Translations under genes and position numbers: made by a program
Notes under the pieces: generated by a model
Told to the model about the DNA's origin: nothing
What the model saw: only the letters and a program-made list of their open reading frames with translations
Databases searched by the model: none
Assembly (NCBI GenBank): GCA_958510875.1
Contig: OY294067.1
Span: 153,355,962-153,419,961, forward strand
Direction: 5' to 3'
Source: Endomychus coccineus
Taxonomy: Eukaryota > Arthropoda > Insecta > Coleoptera > Endomychidae
Length of the DNA: 64,000 bases
In this document: in pieces, positions 46,990-57,708 of the stretch
Numbering within the stretch: position 1 is the stretch's first letter
How the letters are laid out: every line of letters begins with the position of its first letter

Positions 46990-48237
46990 TTAAGTTTGAA
47001 TTAGATTATTGTACAGTTTCGAAAGATTGGAATCTATTTTGTCATTTACACAATTGTTCTTTTTAATCTGAATTGATTCTAATATCAAACGTTTGTTGTC
47101 GTTTGTTTCAATATTTAAAATTTTCGTATTGTTGTAGTCGAAAGTATGGTTAGTGTCTTTCACATGTTTGTTGAGCGCAGTTGATGAATTTTTGGAATAT
47201 TTGTGGCCATTTAATCTTTTTTCGAGGTATTGTGAAGATTGGCCAATATGTACCTTTTCGCAATCTTTGCAAGGAATGGAATAAACAGTATGGGTTATTT
47301 TTTTGAAAGGTACGCTGCTTTTTAATTTTGTAAAGAGACTTTTCTGATTTAAATAACTCTTATGACATATATGTAGGTCATAAGGTTTCACTATATTACA
47401 AATTTTCTCTGAAAGTCCACCAATATATGGTAGTGATATGTAATGCCTATCATTAGTTTTCTCATTATTGGTATTGATTTCACCAAATGAGTTATAAAAT
47501 TTATGAATTTTGTCTTTAGTTATCGAATTTACTAAATCAATGGGATAACCATTTCTTATTAAAGTTTCTTTTGTTTTTGTAATAGATATAGTTCTCAGTT
47601 CAGGAGAACTCAGTCGAATAGCTCTATCTATTAGATTTATAATAACATTTCTCTTATATTTTTTAGGTATATTAGAATTGAAATTAGTATACCTTCCTGA
47701 CCAAGTAGGTTTGGTATACCATTTTGTTAGAATTTTGTTATCATTTGATTTTCTTACTAAAGTTAAATCTAAAAAATTTATTTCATTATGATTTTCTAAT
47801 TCAATCGTGAATTGTAACTTATGGTGAAAGGAATTGAAAGAATTCAAAAATTCATTACATTTGTTTTCAGGGATTGCAGCAATACAATCATCAACATATC
47901 TTTTGAAGAAGGCTATATTTTAATTTAGTTGAGATACTACTTTTTCTTCAAGGAATTCCATTACTATTTGGGCTATGATACTTGATATTGGAGAGCCCAT
48001 TGCACAACCATCTAATTGTTTATAACAATCATCTTTATATTGTAAAAAATTTGCGGTGAATGTATATTCTATAGCTGTTAAGAACTCATTCATAGGTAAA
48101 TTTGTATATAGTTTTATTTCATCCTATTCATTTTGAATTATTTGTTCAGCTAATTCTAAAGGGATATTTGTATATAAAGATGTGACATCTAGTGATACTA
48201 AGATATAGTTTTTAGGTATCGTAATTTTGTTAATGAA
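46990..48237 (-). pseudogene. Penelope reverse transcriptase and GIY-YIG endonuclease
   Basis: The palm is read in the stretch 48237-47850: a MGSPISSIIAQIVMEFLEE segment and the catalytic RYVDDCI at 47881-47901, with an in-frame TAA at about 47922-47920 between them. From 47847 the frame is open to 46990: thumb (NEINFLDLTLVRK, WYTKPTWSGRY), a linker, then the endonuclease with VYSIPCKDCEKVHIGQSSQYLEKRL and ALNKHVKDTNHTFD. In the family this enzyme primes reverse transcription at a nick made by the endonuclease. The N-terminus is absent. Confidence 0.85.
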
Positions 48238-49440
48238 TTACCGCTCTGTTACTGTATATTTTCTCTCTGCCTTGGTCAGAGAACGACTAGCATAAGCTAC
48301 CGGATAATGTTGACCATCGTGTTCTTGGAAGAGGGCACAACCTACGCATACGTCGCTGGCGTCACAATGTATTGAAAAAGGTTTGGAAAAATCTGGACTT
48401 CTTAATACCGGGGCTGTCGTTAGTCTCCGTTTTAATTCACAGAAAGCTGCTTCTGCATCCGAATTCCATACTATTGTTTGCCCTTTCTTCTTATTTTTAA
48501 GAAGATCGGAAATAGGTGCTGCAATAGTAGAGCAGTCTGGAATAAAACGACGATAAAACGAAATCAACCCCAACAACCTACGAACATGAGTCATGGTTTT
48601 TGGTGATGAAAAATTCAGGACAGCATCTATTAAATCTTCGCTCGGACGTAGGCCTTCCTTATCGACAATAAATCCCAAAAATGTAAGTGAGTGGCGACAA
48701 AATTCGCACTTCTCCGCATTAACTGCCAAGTTAGCAAATTTCAGCTTTTCCTGAATCAGTCTTAGCATTTTAATATGCTCTTCAAAAGTGGGAGTGGCTA
48801 TAATTATATCGTCCAGATGGGGAAATACAAATTGATTTACTGATTCGTCGATCAGGTTGTCCATAAGTCTCTGCATTGTGGCAGGTGCGTTAGTGAAGCC
48901 AAAAAGCATTACGCAAAACTCGTAAAGACCTTTGCCAGGAATTCCAAAAGCTGTGTACTGTCGTGAATTCTCTTCCAACGGAATATTCCAAAAAGCCTTC
49001 TTCAGATCGATTGTAGTAAGGTAATTAGCTCCTTGTAATTTACTCCAAATTGAATCAATTAACGGAAGTGGGTATGCATCACTCACCGTAATTTTGTTCA
49101 AATATCTACTATCCAAACAAGCTCTGAAAGATTTATCTTTCTTTTTCACCAGTAACATTGGTCTACGATAGGGGGAATTTGATGGTTGAATAACCCCAAG
49201 TTCCACCATTTCATCTATTGCATTGTGTAGATGTTCCTGCATCGCTGGTGAAAAAGGGTACTACCTAATCCTGAAGGGTTTAGATTCAGTTACAACAATT
49301 TCATGTTCTATTAATGTCGTTCTACCTAGAGGTACTTGTGAAATTTCCTCGAACAGATTTATTTCCCTTTTAAGTTGAGAGATTTGAGATTTCGACAATG
49401 AATCATAACCTTGTATGTAAGAAACTCCCGCTCTACTTGT
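48238..49440 (-). pseudogene. pol: Ty3 element 2 reverse transcriptase, truncated
   Basis: Reverse transcriptase of a second Ty3/gypsy element. From 49242: RRPMLLVKKKDKSFRACLD, the TIDLKKAFWNIPL block, FGFTNAPATMQRLM, the catalytic box as PHLDDIIIA (HLDD instead of YLDD/FLDD), then RRLLGLISFYRRFIP and RNase H beginning IHCDASDVCVG. It stops abruptly at ...AERKYTVTER because the Penelope copy is inserted at 48237. The linker upstream is interrupted by a TAG near 49262-49260. Integrase is missing from the window. Confidence 0.88.
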
Positions 49441-49455
49441 TTTAGTATGGGATCC

Positions 49456-49740
49456 TCAGACAGAATCACCAAAATCAATAGCAAGTTTGTTAGATTTACA
49501 AAATTCGATTCCTAAGATCAAAGAATGTTGAATCGAAGGTATCACTACAAAAGGAACTGAACTTTTAACACCATTAAAAGTTATCGGTAATACAATTTTA
49601 CCTAATACTGATTGGTTAATTCCATCAGCTGTTGTAACATGTAAATTATCTAAGTTATTAGTCATTTTTAATTTATACTTATTCAAAAGATAATAAGCTT
49701 TGGAACCAATTATGTTTATATTTGAACCTGAATCCACCAA
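49456..49740 (-). pseudogene. Ty3 element 2 aspartic protease
   Basis: The frame contains the active-site segment MVDSGSNINIIG (DSG) and, near the end, HSLILGIEFCKSNKLAIDFG, the usual ILG flap/hydrophobic-Gly part of retroviral-type proteases. It cleaves Gag-Pol in the family. A TGA ends the frame at 49456; related pol sequence follows in the next piece. Confidence 0.8.
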
Positions 49741-49894
49741 AGCTAGAATTAAATCACTATAAATATCAAATATGGTCTATTATCGTCCGGAAGTTTAATT
49801 ATTTTGGGAGTAGTTGAATTATTTTTAGAACGTTTACGGAGTGTTTCCAACCACTCATTCCATTCTACTTTACAAAATCTATTAATTTTAGGTT

Positions 49895-51138
49895 TTAGAT
49901 GTTTCTTGGTCTCTGTTTGCTTGAAATATCTGGTTTTTTGCTTGACGAAGGTTGAACCAGATCGCCGCCAGCCTTCCCTATCAAGTTTTTTGGATTACAG
50001 CGTACACATTTAAATTGAGTTGTATTTTCCAAACCACAACGAAAACAATGTTTATTAATTGGTAACTTACATTCATAGTATCCGTGCCCTTTCTGTTTGC
50101 AATTCCAACATGACATATTATTAGGACCTTTAGAATGTACTGTGTTGACTGAATTATCGGAATTTGTCTGTAATTTATTATTTGTACTTTTAAATCTGAA
50201 ATCAAAATCCTCGATTTGTCTGCACAATGATTTGAGCCTATCTATTGAATCGATGTCTTGTAAACAAAATTGTTTTAACATGTATGGTTGTAGATTTGAC
50301 ATCAGCTGTTCAAGACGCGTAGGTAGATCCGGCTTTATTTTCAGTCTTGAAACCAAAGTTTCTACTGAAGCTATATATAAACTACTTTTTTCCCCGGATG
50401 CCTGTTTACGTGCCTTAATTTGCTCCCAAATTCCAAAATCTAAATATTTAGGTAAAAACTCCATTCCAAGAAGCTATTGAGGTTTTAATAGATCTGTACC
50501 AAATTAATGCATCTCCCTTAAATAAATCTACTGCCGAATTAAACAAATCAGTCTCATCGATATTTCGAGATACTCTCAATTCTTCCACCCTTTCCAAAAA
50601 TTCAAACAATTTGTGATGGTCACCTGACCCATCATAATATAAGTCCCATTTGTAAACAAGAACTGAATTATGTTTAGGAATTGACGGAATAGGCGGTGGA
50701 GATTGTGGGACATGTATAAATGGCGGTACTGGAATTTCATCATCTGGCAATCTAGATGCAAATTCACCCTCAAGAGCTAAAGTCTCTTTGTCAAGGGTTT
50801 TTTTCAACTGAAATTTGATCATCTGATGTAGGTTCTAGACGATTTACTCGATTTGATAAATGATTTAATCTGGTTTCAATGCGTTTTTGATTAGCCCCAA
50901 CCTCACCTTTGTACTTGTTTATTACGTCCAATAAGTCTTGAATTGAATCGACAATCTCTGATTTATTTTTCTCAAAAGGCAATACATCCTTAACCTGAGT
51001 TAAACTACGATTTCCCCTCTCCCGCAAAAGCAATGCTCTCAAATTTTTCCTTCTTACGTCTGCATCACCCTCGGGTGTTATACATCGTATAATCAATTCG
51101 TAATTCAACTCTTTTGACTTTAAATGATTCGGTTCCAT
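49895..51138 (-). pseudogene. gag: Ty3 element 2 Gag, three frame pieces
   Basis: Piece one (51138-50791) starts at an ATG with a basic, helical N-terminus. Piece two (50822-50448) contains the core gag segment (YDGSGDHHKLFEFLERVEEL, FKGDALIWYRSIK). Piece three (50464-49895) completes the capsid-like region and has a CCHC knuckle CWNCKQKGHGYYEC and a second Cys-rich motif CFRCGLENTTQFKCVRC. Two frameshifts, near 50800 and 50455, break an otherwise readable protein. Confidence 0.85.
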
Positions 51139-51616
51139 AATTAAAATTTAGTATAAATTAACCAATCACTTCACAAAAACTTTCTGTATTATAGAACAAT
51201 AGAAATTTCAACTCCAAATATCCTTTACTCAAATCAAATACCCAAATGAATCCGGTAATATATAACAAATTAGCATGTGGTTATCTCCAAAACGAAATAA
51301 CGCGTTATCCTACTGTTTGAATTCCGTGTAACCTAATTCTCTATAAGTTATTTATCAATATGTACCGCAACGTACAAAAAAAAATTCCTGCAACAACTTA
51401 TATCGAATGACACTATAAAAAAACTGTTTCGCAGCGTTATCACTTGAAACTTGAGGAATATAATTCACAAACAGTAACGGAATAAAATATCAATATGAGA
51501 TAATAATCACATGCAATAAAATAAACGAATTTTACCGGATGATTCAAAATTGGTCAGACTGAAAATATGCTTCTAATTTCCTTTATGCTTATCTACCAAT
51601 GATTTAAACACGTTGT
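51139..51616. other. Leader of Ty3 element 2
   Basis: Non-coding sequence between the gag start and the primer-binding-site region. No other feature seen. Confidence 0.5.
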
Positions 51617-51725
51617 AGGCGCCAAATGTAACAAAATACCATATACGTGAACGTGAAATCTTTAACCACGTTGGTCGCCAAATGTAACAAAATAATTGTT
51701 GGGTGCCAAATGTAATAAAAGCCGT
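51614..51725 (-). repeat. Three tandem LTR-end/primer-binding-site-like units
   Basis: On the minus strand TTACATTTGGCGCC.ACAACGTG-like sequence occurs three times, ending with TGTAACAAAATA at 51627, TGTAACAAAATA at 51683 and TGTAATAAAA at 51711 on the plus strand. TTTGGCGCC is the expected form of an LTR end followed by a primer-binding site. Spacing is 56 and 28 bases. Confidence 0.6.
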
Positions 51726-53237
51726 AAGCTACACAATTTCCACCTTCCCTTGATTCTCAATTAATCAAAAAGATGAATTTACCCAAGTTACTAATATTTC
51801 CCAAACTAGCTCAAATGCGTGGTTGTTCGGCCCTTTACGTTAACAATGATGATACTTGCCCTACTACTTTTCAAACAACAAACCCTGGGCGCCACCACGA
51901 GTTAAAAAAGAAGAATGTCAGGCTGTTATAAATAAAGAAATAAGCATCATTGAATTGGTAGTAAGCAAAAAGGAAAAGAAACAAAGCATATAAGAACAAT
52001 AACAAATATATTCAATTATAAATGAACAATAGTGCCCTTTCGGGGCACCGATATAGAACTGAAACAATTGTAAATAAAGGTAATCTAACTACTTTGACTC
52101 AACAATTATGACCAGCATCTAATTCATCATGGTAATGAAAGTTGCAACAGAGATATTAAAATTACTCCCCTGTGTTCCTCCTGTGGTCCTGATGATGGTT
52201 CCGCGTGGTCTCTAGTAGTGTATTGGATCCAATATCCTCCTATCGAAAAAGAAAGAAAATACACGAGTAGGATGTCCACAAAAGAAGTGAAATTTAATAC
52301 GTGCAATGACTCAGTATTGACGCTGTGAATAGTTGAGTTAAGTTAGAAAAATATTGATACGTGAAGCCAAGATAAATTACGATTACAATTACAAATTAAA
52401 TTAATATGTGGCAATTATTAAAAATTTACTACAATTTTAACAAAATGAATTTGAACAAAGTTAGAGAAAAATGAATTGAGTATGAAATTAGTTATGAAAT
52501 AAAGTTCAGAGATTCCTAGAACCACGTGGCTGGATTTCGTATTATTAAGACTCTTATTACGATTACGGGATCGTTTAACAAGTCCCACGTTACCTCTATG
52601 ATCTAAGGTATCGGAAACAAGGCTAGTGGAATTATAAATATGGAGTGGTTAGTTCTAGCCCATCCTCTATATGTTTCGTACCTTCCCGATTTGGATAACG
52701 CTACGTTGTTCGTATTACGAAGAGTTCAAAGTAAAAAATATATACGATATATTAATCCCACGTGTATTCAGAAAATGAAATCAAGTGATTTTGAATTGAA
52801 TAATGATATGAATGAAATTATAATGTCTATAATCAAGAGATCTAGGTGCCTGTTATAAAGCAGGAAACAATCAAAGTTTTGTATAATCAGAGTAGGCCTG
52901 ATTATAAATGAAATATTATAGATTCAATGCTACTCAAAAAAAAACAATTTAATAACTTTGATTAAGACCTGCCTTATATCACAGTAATACGAAAGATGGT
53001 TAGATATCCATCGCAACCGGTTTTATTCCGAGTCCCCTTCCCAATTAATAATTCGGATTTGGTGGTAACAATATAGTGTTCGTTGAATCCGCCGTATTAA
53101 TTGAATACAGTTAACTAAATCTTTTAAGATAGAGTTCTTTAATTGGGAGGAAGTTCAAGGATATAAAATCAAATTATTATAGGTTTCTATAATGTAGAAT
53201 GATCTGTGACGATCCATTCGAGAGTCGGGTCGTTACA
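51627..53237 (-). mobile_element. 5' LTR of Ty3 element 2
   Basis: Plus-strand ends TGTAAC (51627, or 51683 if the first unit is extra) and GTTACA (53232-53237) form a 6-base inverted terminus with TG...CA. About 1.6 kb, AT-rich, without convincing coding sequence (the frame at 52640-52858 is not considered real). The outer end touches the left TIR of the Polinton-like element. The partner LTR was not found, so limits are inferred. Confidence 0.5.
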
Positions 53238-53238
53238 G

Positions 53239-53448
53239 AGTAAGTGTTGTTTTATTGAATTGAAGATCCGGCGATCATAGTTTACGAACGATGATGACGT
53301 CACTGCTTCAAACCGATGACAGTAACTGATTCAATCCAGCGACCATAGTTCACGAACGATGACGACGTCACTGCTTCGAACCGATGACAGTAACCGATTC
53401 AATCCGACGACCATAGTTCACGAACAATGATGACGTCACCGGCGACAT
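53239..53448. repeat. Left TIR with tandem CRE-containing repeats
   Basis: The TIR starts AGTAAGTGTTG. A unit of about 66-70 bases beginning CGA(C/T)CATAGTT(C/T)ACGAAC recurs at about 53270, 53340 and 53407 (third copy partial). Each carries the sequence TGACGTCA, the palindromic CREB/ATF octamer: exact at 53295-53302 and 53431-53438, one mismatch at 53363-53370. The first two units belong to the inverted repeat shared with the right end. Confidence 0.85.
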
Positions 53449-53485
53449 TTGCTGTCATTGAGTGTAATGTTGTTGACAGGCCAAC

Positions 53486-54952
53486 ATGTTATTATTATTA
53501 TTTTTCTCATGTTTCCTCGCTGTTCAAGCGAACGAATATTTAGTGAAATACGCTTATATCGAAGAAAATTCTAATGGTTTAAGTGATACGGAGGGCGGGA
53601 TCAAGGTGTTTTAAGAATTCTATCGTTTACCTATAGATGGCACCCTGAATAACGAAACTCTGAAATTAATGAAAACAAAAATATGTCGAGTAGGTGATGA
53701 TCCTTACCAATACAGAATAACTTCAAAATGGGTGAAGCAGAAATTGACATGGCATTTTAGATATGCAGGCCCTCAATTGGTTCAAATGACTACAGAAATT
53801 TTCTGAATATGGGGCAGATGTTCAGGATTGAATTTTGAATATACAACGATCCACACAGCCGATATACTTATTTCGTTTCAAAAGGGTATCCATCAAAGAA
53901 TATCGAACAACCAGAAGGGCTTAGGGGTGCTTGACGGACCTGGAATTATTCTCGCGCATTCGGATTTTCCTGTAACTGATGGATCAGCGGTGGAAATACA
54001 TCTAGATCAAGATGAAACATGGTGTAGAACAAAAACGAAACCTCAGGGTACGGAAGCGAGTTTATTTTCGGTACTATTGCATGAAATGGGACATGCTATA
54101 GGGATAGGTCATTCAGGCGATGATGAATCTATAATGTATGCATTTTACGAAGGGACTAAAGACTTTTCGAATATAACTCTGAGTAGAGATGATATTTTTG
54201 CTGTGCAGAGCTTGTATGGAAAACCAACAAACAGATCTGTTGTAATACCTGTTACCACTACTTCAACAACTACCTCAACAACTAGTACTTCAACAACTAG
54301 TACTTCAACAACTAGTACTTCAACAACTACCTCAACAACTAGTACTCCTGCACCTCCAGATATATGTAATATAAAATGGCTACACACATTCCTAGTGGTG
54401 AATCAACGATTGTTTACTTTCTACGGAAGATGGGTTTGGGTATTGGATTTAGAAACTAGAATCATGGAGCAACCAATGTTAATTACGGACTGGTTATCAT
54501 TTTTACCACGCAATTTCAAGAAAATATTGGCAATTTATCAACGGCCCTCAGGAGAGATTGTATTCTTCATAGATAGAATGGTGTATATGATGGAATTTCC
54601 AAGTTTACAGCTGGTTAACGGTTGGCCAAAGTCCTATTCACACACGTTGAAAATACCTAATGTTCATATACAGAGTGTGGTGAGCTCATATACAGGACAC
54701 ATCTATGTTTTTTACAATAATCGTTACTTTGTTGAAATGAATGAGTGCCACTCATCCCTAAATATCACGGTTTGATAACAAAGCTCTTTTATACAGCCCC
54801 CTCATCGACAACGGCCGTATTTCGGTACATCGATGGAATATTATATTTTTTCTAGAAAGATATGGTTCATCACTATAACGAATTCCTCCACACCTTGGTG
54901 AAGGTGGAAAAATTTAATCCCAACATTTTCGGTATACAATGCCCAAATGTGA
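53486..54952 (+). pseudogene. Matrix metalloproteinase with hemopexin domain, in Polinton
   Basis: A secreted zinc endopeptidase of the matrixin family. From the ATG at 53486: signal peptide (LLLLFFSCFLAVQA), propeptide with a peptidoglycan-binding-like helix and a cysteine-switch relic KICRVGDD (Cys at 53684-53686; the usual PRCGxPD is altered), and the catalytic domain with HEMGHAIGIGH at 54080-54112 and SIMY as Met-turn. A Thr/Ser linker of repeated TSTTSTS units follows (54250-54348), then a hemopexin-like domain starting at Cys of PPDICNIKW. Stops at 53612-53614 (TAA) and 53804-53806 (TGA) lie in frame; the frame ends at 54773, and the last hemopexin blade continues in another frame with a TAG at 54853-54855 up to a FGIQCP segment near 54934-54951, whose Cys would pair with the first. 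It sits directly inside the left TIR, so it belongs to the element. Confidence 0.88.
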
Positions 54953-55940
54953 GCTTATTCGCCCAGTTGAAAGAAATATTGAAAGAGATTCTTTCACGAC
55001 AAACTAACCCAATAGAAGTCCTGACAGCTGAAGATGATGATGATGATGATGAGTATGTGAAAGAAGAAACGATCGTACCAAAAACGATTAAACCTAAAAG
55101 TATTGTTTCTACAGCAACACAAGTGGAGAACATGCCCATCCCGAATATTGTAACTGAAGGGGAAGAATTCGTACATAACCCCCAGATACTGAAGAGGATG
55201 TGTTTACTCCCGAACCTACTATCGATCAGATTCGTGAAGAATTCAGAAAACTTAAGAAAGATAATGCAGCGGCTACAGAGGGGTTTCTGCAACAATACCC
55301 CCACATTAGCACGTTATCACTTGGAAGGATTTCTATTGGATGATGATGTCAAGAGATACGATGGTAAAATGGGTTTGCAGTATAATTCCACTTTGGATAA
55401 ATGGTTCATGGGTAATCAACCTATAGAAATTGATAGTGAGAGTAATATAGTTATTAAGGGTACCTCGGTCAAGGGTACCACAGGACTGTATAATTTGATA
55501 TTTTACAGAGATGTTCTACCTGACACCTACACCGTGGAAGATGGGAAAATCACAGTCAAATGATGGAAATGACTAGTGCCCATAGACGTAATAACGATCC
55601 AGCTGATTGAATAAGAAACACTGCTAAATACAAACATGTACTGAAACCTTTGATTAATTCCATGAAAAGACCAAGGTCCAAAACATACACTGGAAACGCA
55701 TATATCGAAAATGATATGCTTGAATATAACGAGAAACCTATCGAATATGTTTATTGGGATGACGTTAACGGAATTGTGGATAGACTAAGACTACTTGTTG
55801 CATCCTCGCACGCTGGTAACAATAACCATCACAACGAAATAGTCTCTATAATAGAAGATTTGATAGAGGCAGGTGTAATTGAACAAAAACCGTGTGTAAC
55901 ACAAATTCATCACAGAATTGAAGATGGTTTCAATGGATAA
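54953..55940 (+). pseudogene. Conserved Polinton protein of unknown function
   Basis: Pieces of one protein that I know as a recurrent neighbour of Polinton capsid genes. It begins helical and acidic (LFAQLKEILKEILSR, a run of seven Asp), changes frame near 55190 and again near 55318, then has a compact domain (RYDGKMGLQYNSTLDKWFMG, IVIKGTSVKGTTGLYNLIFY). After another shift near 55561 and a TGA at 55609-55611 come a basic segment (KRPRSKTYTGNAYI) and the C-terminal helix pair VDRLRLLVASSHAGNNNHHNEIVSIIEDL. No catalytic motif is seen. It is read in the same frame as the end of the metalloproteinase without a stop between them, so a fusion or a small deletion at the junction is possible. Function unknown. 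Confidence 0.7.
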
Positions 55941-56555
55941 GTTTGGCTATATGATACAAATATATTTAATAATAATTTCAAACAACTTCACGAACAAGGA
56001 TTATTCCTTTCGAGCGATGGAAGTTATGATATGGAAAATCGTAGATTGTGCAACGTTAAATCGCAGAATGATGATGGAGATGTTGCAAATAAAGTATATG
56101 TTGATAAATTAACACACAAACTGAATCTGAAAACGGAAAGCAGTCTTAAAGATACCTTCAATGTTAGGGTTGATAATTTGATCAGAGATATCAACAAGGA
56201 TCTAGATGAACATAAGTTAACGAATGAGAAGGTTATTCTCAACATTGATAAGCATCTGACGGACATTCAGAATAAATATAATGGAATGGAGACCTTTATA
56301 AAATCAGAGTATAAAAAAATCAGTGATAGTGTGGGGGAAAACAGAAACGAATTAAAAGAGATCAATAACACATTTAACAGTGTGAACATGCGTCTAAATG
56401 ACATTACTAGTAAAGTGGAGGCGATAGAACGACGGATGACATCTGTGGAACCTTCTAAGAAGAGACCTTCCTCATCCACAACAACAAAGCAGGGCTCTGT
56501 GAAACGTATAACTCCAAATTCTATGAATATACCCAAAAAATTGATTCTACACTAG
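55940..56555 (+). pseudogene. Coiled-coil fibre-like protein
   Basis: The ATG at 56031 opens 174 codons, but similar-looking sequence in the same frame extends upstream to about 55950 (WLYDTNIFNNNFKQL, GLFLSSDGSYD), with a TAA just before it, so the true start is probably near 55937 after a single-base loss. The segment SYDMENRRLCNV and GDVANKVYVDKL resembles the neck motif of viral and phage fibre proteins (GDAVNKxYVD type). Most of the remainder is a long heptad coiled coil (VDNLIRDINKDLDEHKLTNE to VEAIERRMTSVE), with a basic Ser/Thr-rich tail. Probably a structural trimeric spike or fibre; this is an inference from the motif and neighbours. Confidence 0.65.
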
Positions 56556-56572
56556 ATTTCCACATTGATAAG

Positions 56573-57460
56573 ATGAGTAGACAACAAGTTGTGCATGAGC
56601 TTCATAAGCCGAGTAGGAAGAATTTCAAACGACGCAGAACAATCATAAACGGTTTGGATGATTTGTCGCAAATGGATCTGGCTGAAATGGGTAATTACGC
56701 TCGTGAAAATAGGGGATTCAAATACATTTTGGTTATGATCGATTGTTTCTCGAAATTTCTGTGGACTCGTCCGCTGAAAACGAAATTGGCCGAAGAGGTT
56801 CGGAAAGCTTTCAGTTCTATATTGTTAGAAGGACATCGTAAGCCTAGGAATCTGAAAAGCGATCAGGGAAAAGAATTCTTCAATCAACACTCCAACGATC
56901 TGATGAAGAAACATAATATCAATCATTATAATACGTATAGTGTGAAAAAAGCAGCCATGCTGAACGTGTCATTCGAACGTTAGAGGAAACGCTCTACAAA
57001 CAATTCTTAGCGGGGAGAAACAAATGGCTTGATATACTTGAAGAAATCACAGAAAAATATGATGAACGTAAACATAGTACTATAAACATGGCTCTAATAA
57101 AAGTGACGAAACAGATTGAGAGTGAGATATTGAAGCGATCCCACTCACACATCAAGTTAGATCTGTCTCACAAATACAACGTTGGAGATGTGGTGCGAAT
57201 AATTAAGGCTAAACATATATTTGAGAAAGGATATATGCCTAATTGATCGACGGAATTGTTTAAAATTATAAGAGTTCACATAACAGCTCCTGTTACATAT
57301 ATTTCGCAAGATATGTTGAGGAAAACGATGAGTGGAGGATTCTACGAAGAGGAATTACAGAAAACAAAACAGTCGAAAAAATATTACGAAAGAGGAGGGG
57401 CCAACAGTATGTGAAATGGTTGGGGTCTAGATAATAATCACAACAGTTGGAGATTATTAG
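56573..57460 (+). pseudogene. Polinton integrase (DDE) with chromodomain
   Basis: Retroviral-type integrase. From the ATG at 56573: first Asp in LSQMDLAEMG (D35), second in LKSDQGKEF (D97), then a frame change in the A-run at 56944-56950, and the catalytic Glu at 56962-56964 in HAERVIRTL. The frame continues through a C-terminal SH3-like part (KYNVGDVVRI, GGFYEEELQKTK) with a TGA at about 57244-57246. A chromodomain-like end follows (QQYVKWLG, then in a further shifted frame LDNNHNSW) up to about 57455. D,D-about34-E spacing and a C-terminal chromodomain are typical of Polinton integrases, which insert the element DNA. Dead because of two frameshifts and one stop. Confidence 0.88.
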
Positions 57461-57708
57461 GAACAAACAAAAAGCTGGAATATTATTGACTCGAGGGTAT
57501 GGATATTATAATAGACCAAAATTCAGTGACTATGAGGGTGAATCAACAGTGCAGATTATAATATTTGAAACATATATTGTTGAGATTACACTTGAGTCTT
57601 TTGTATTGAGAAAATTTTGAAATTGATAAAAATATTATTTTGAGATCTTTGGTCTTTCTCCCTCCCCTCGTTGAATAACGGTGCAATCTTTAATTCTCAT
57701 CAGTCTGT
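57461..57708. other. Spacer between integrase and core-protein genes
   Basis: AT-rich, non-coding. It ends with ATCAGTC (57699-57705) four bases before the next ATG, like the start of the penton gene; no TATA box is seen 30 bases upstream here. Confidence 0.5.

Larger units (their letters stand above)
46475..48237 (-). mobile_element. Penelope-like element inserted in Ty3 element 2
   Basis: Minus-strand Penelope-like copy with reverse transcriptase remnants (48237-47850) and an open frame of thumb plus GIY-YIG endonuclease (47847-46990). It interrupts the RNase H of the second Ty3 element at 48237/48238, so it inserted later. It is 5'-truncated. A hammerhead-like motif lies in its 3' region. 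Confidence 0.85.

Noticed and set aside
54145..54387. Minus-strand frame with VEVLVVEV repeats
   Set aside because: Complement of the Thr/Ser linker repeats of the metalloproteinase.
55650..55940. Separate small gene starting at an ATG
   Set aside because: Its sequence is the C-terminal part of the preceding conserved Polinton protein, separated only by a frameshift and a TGA.
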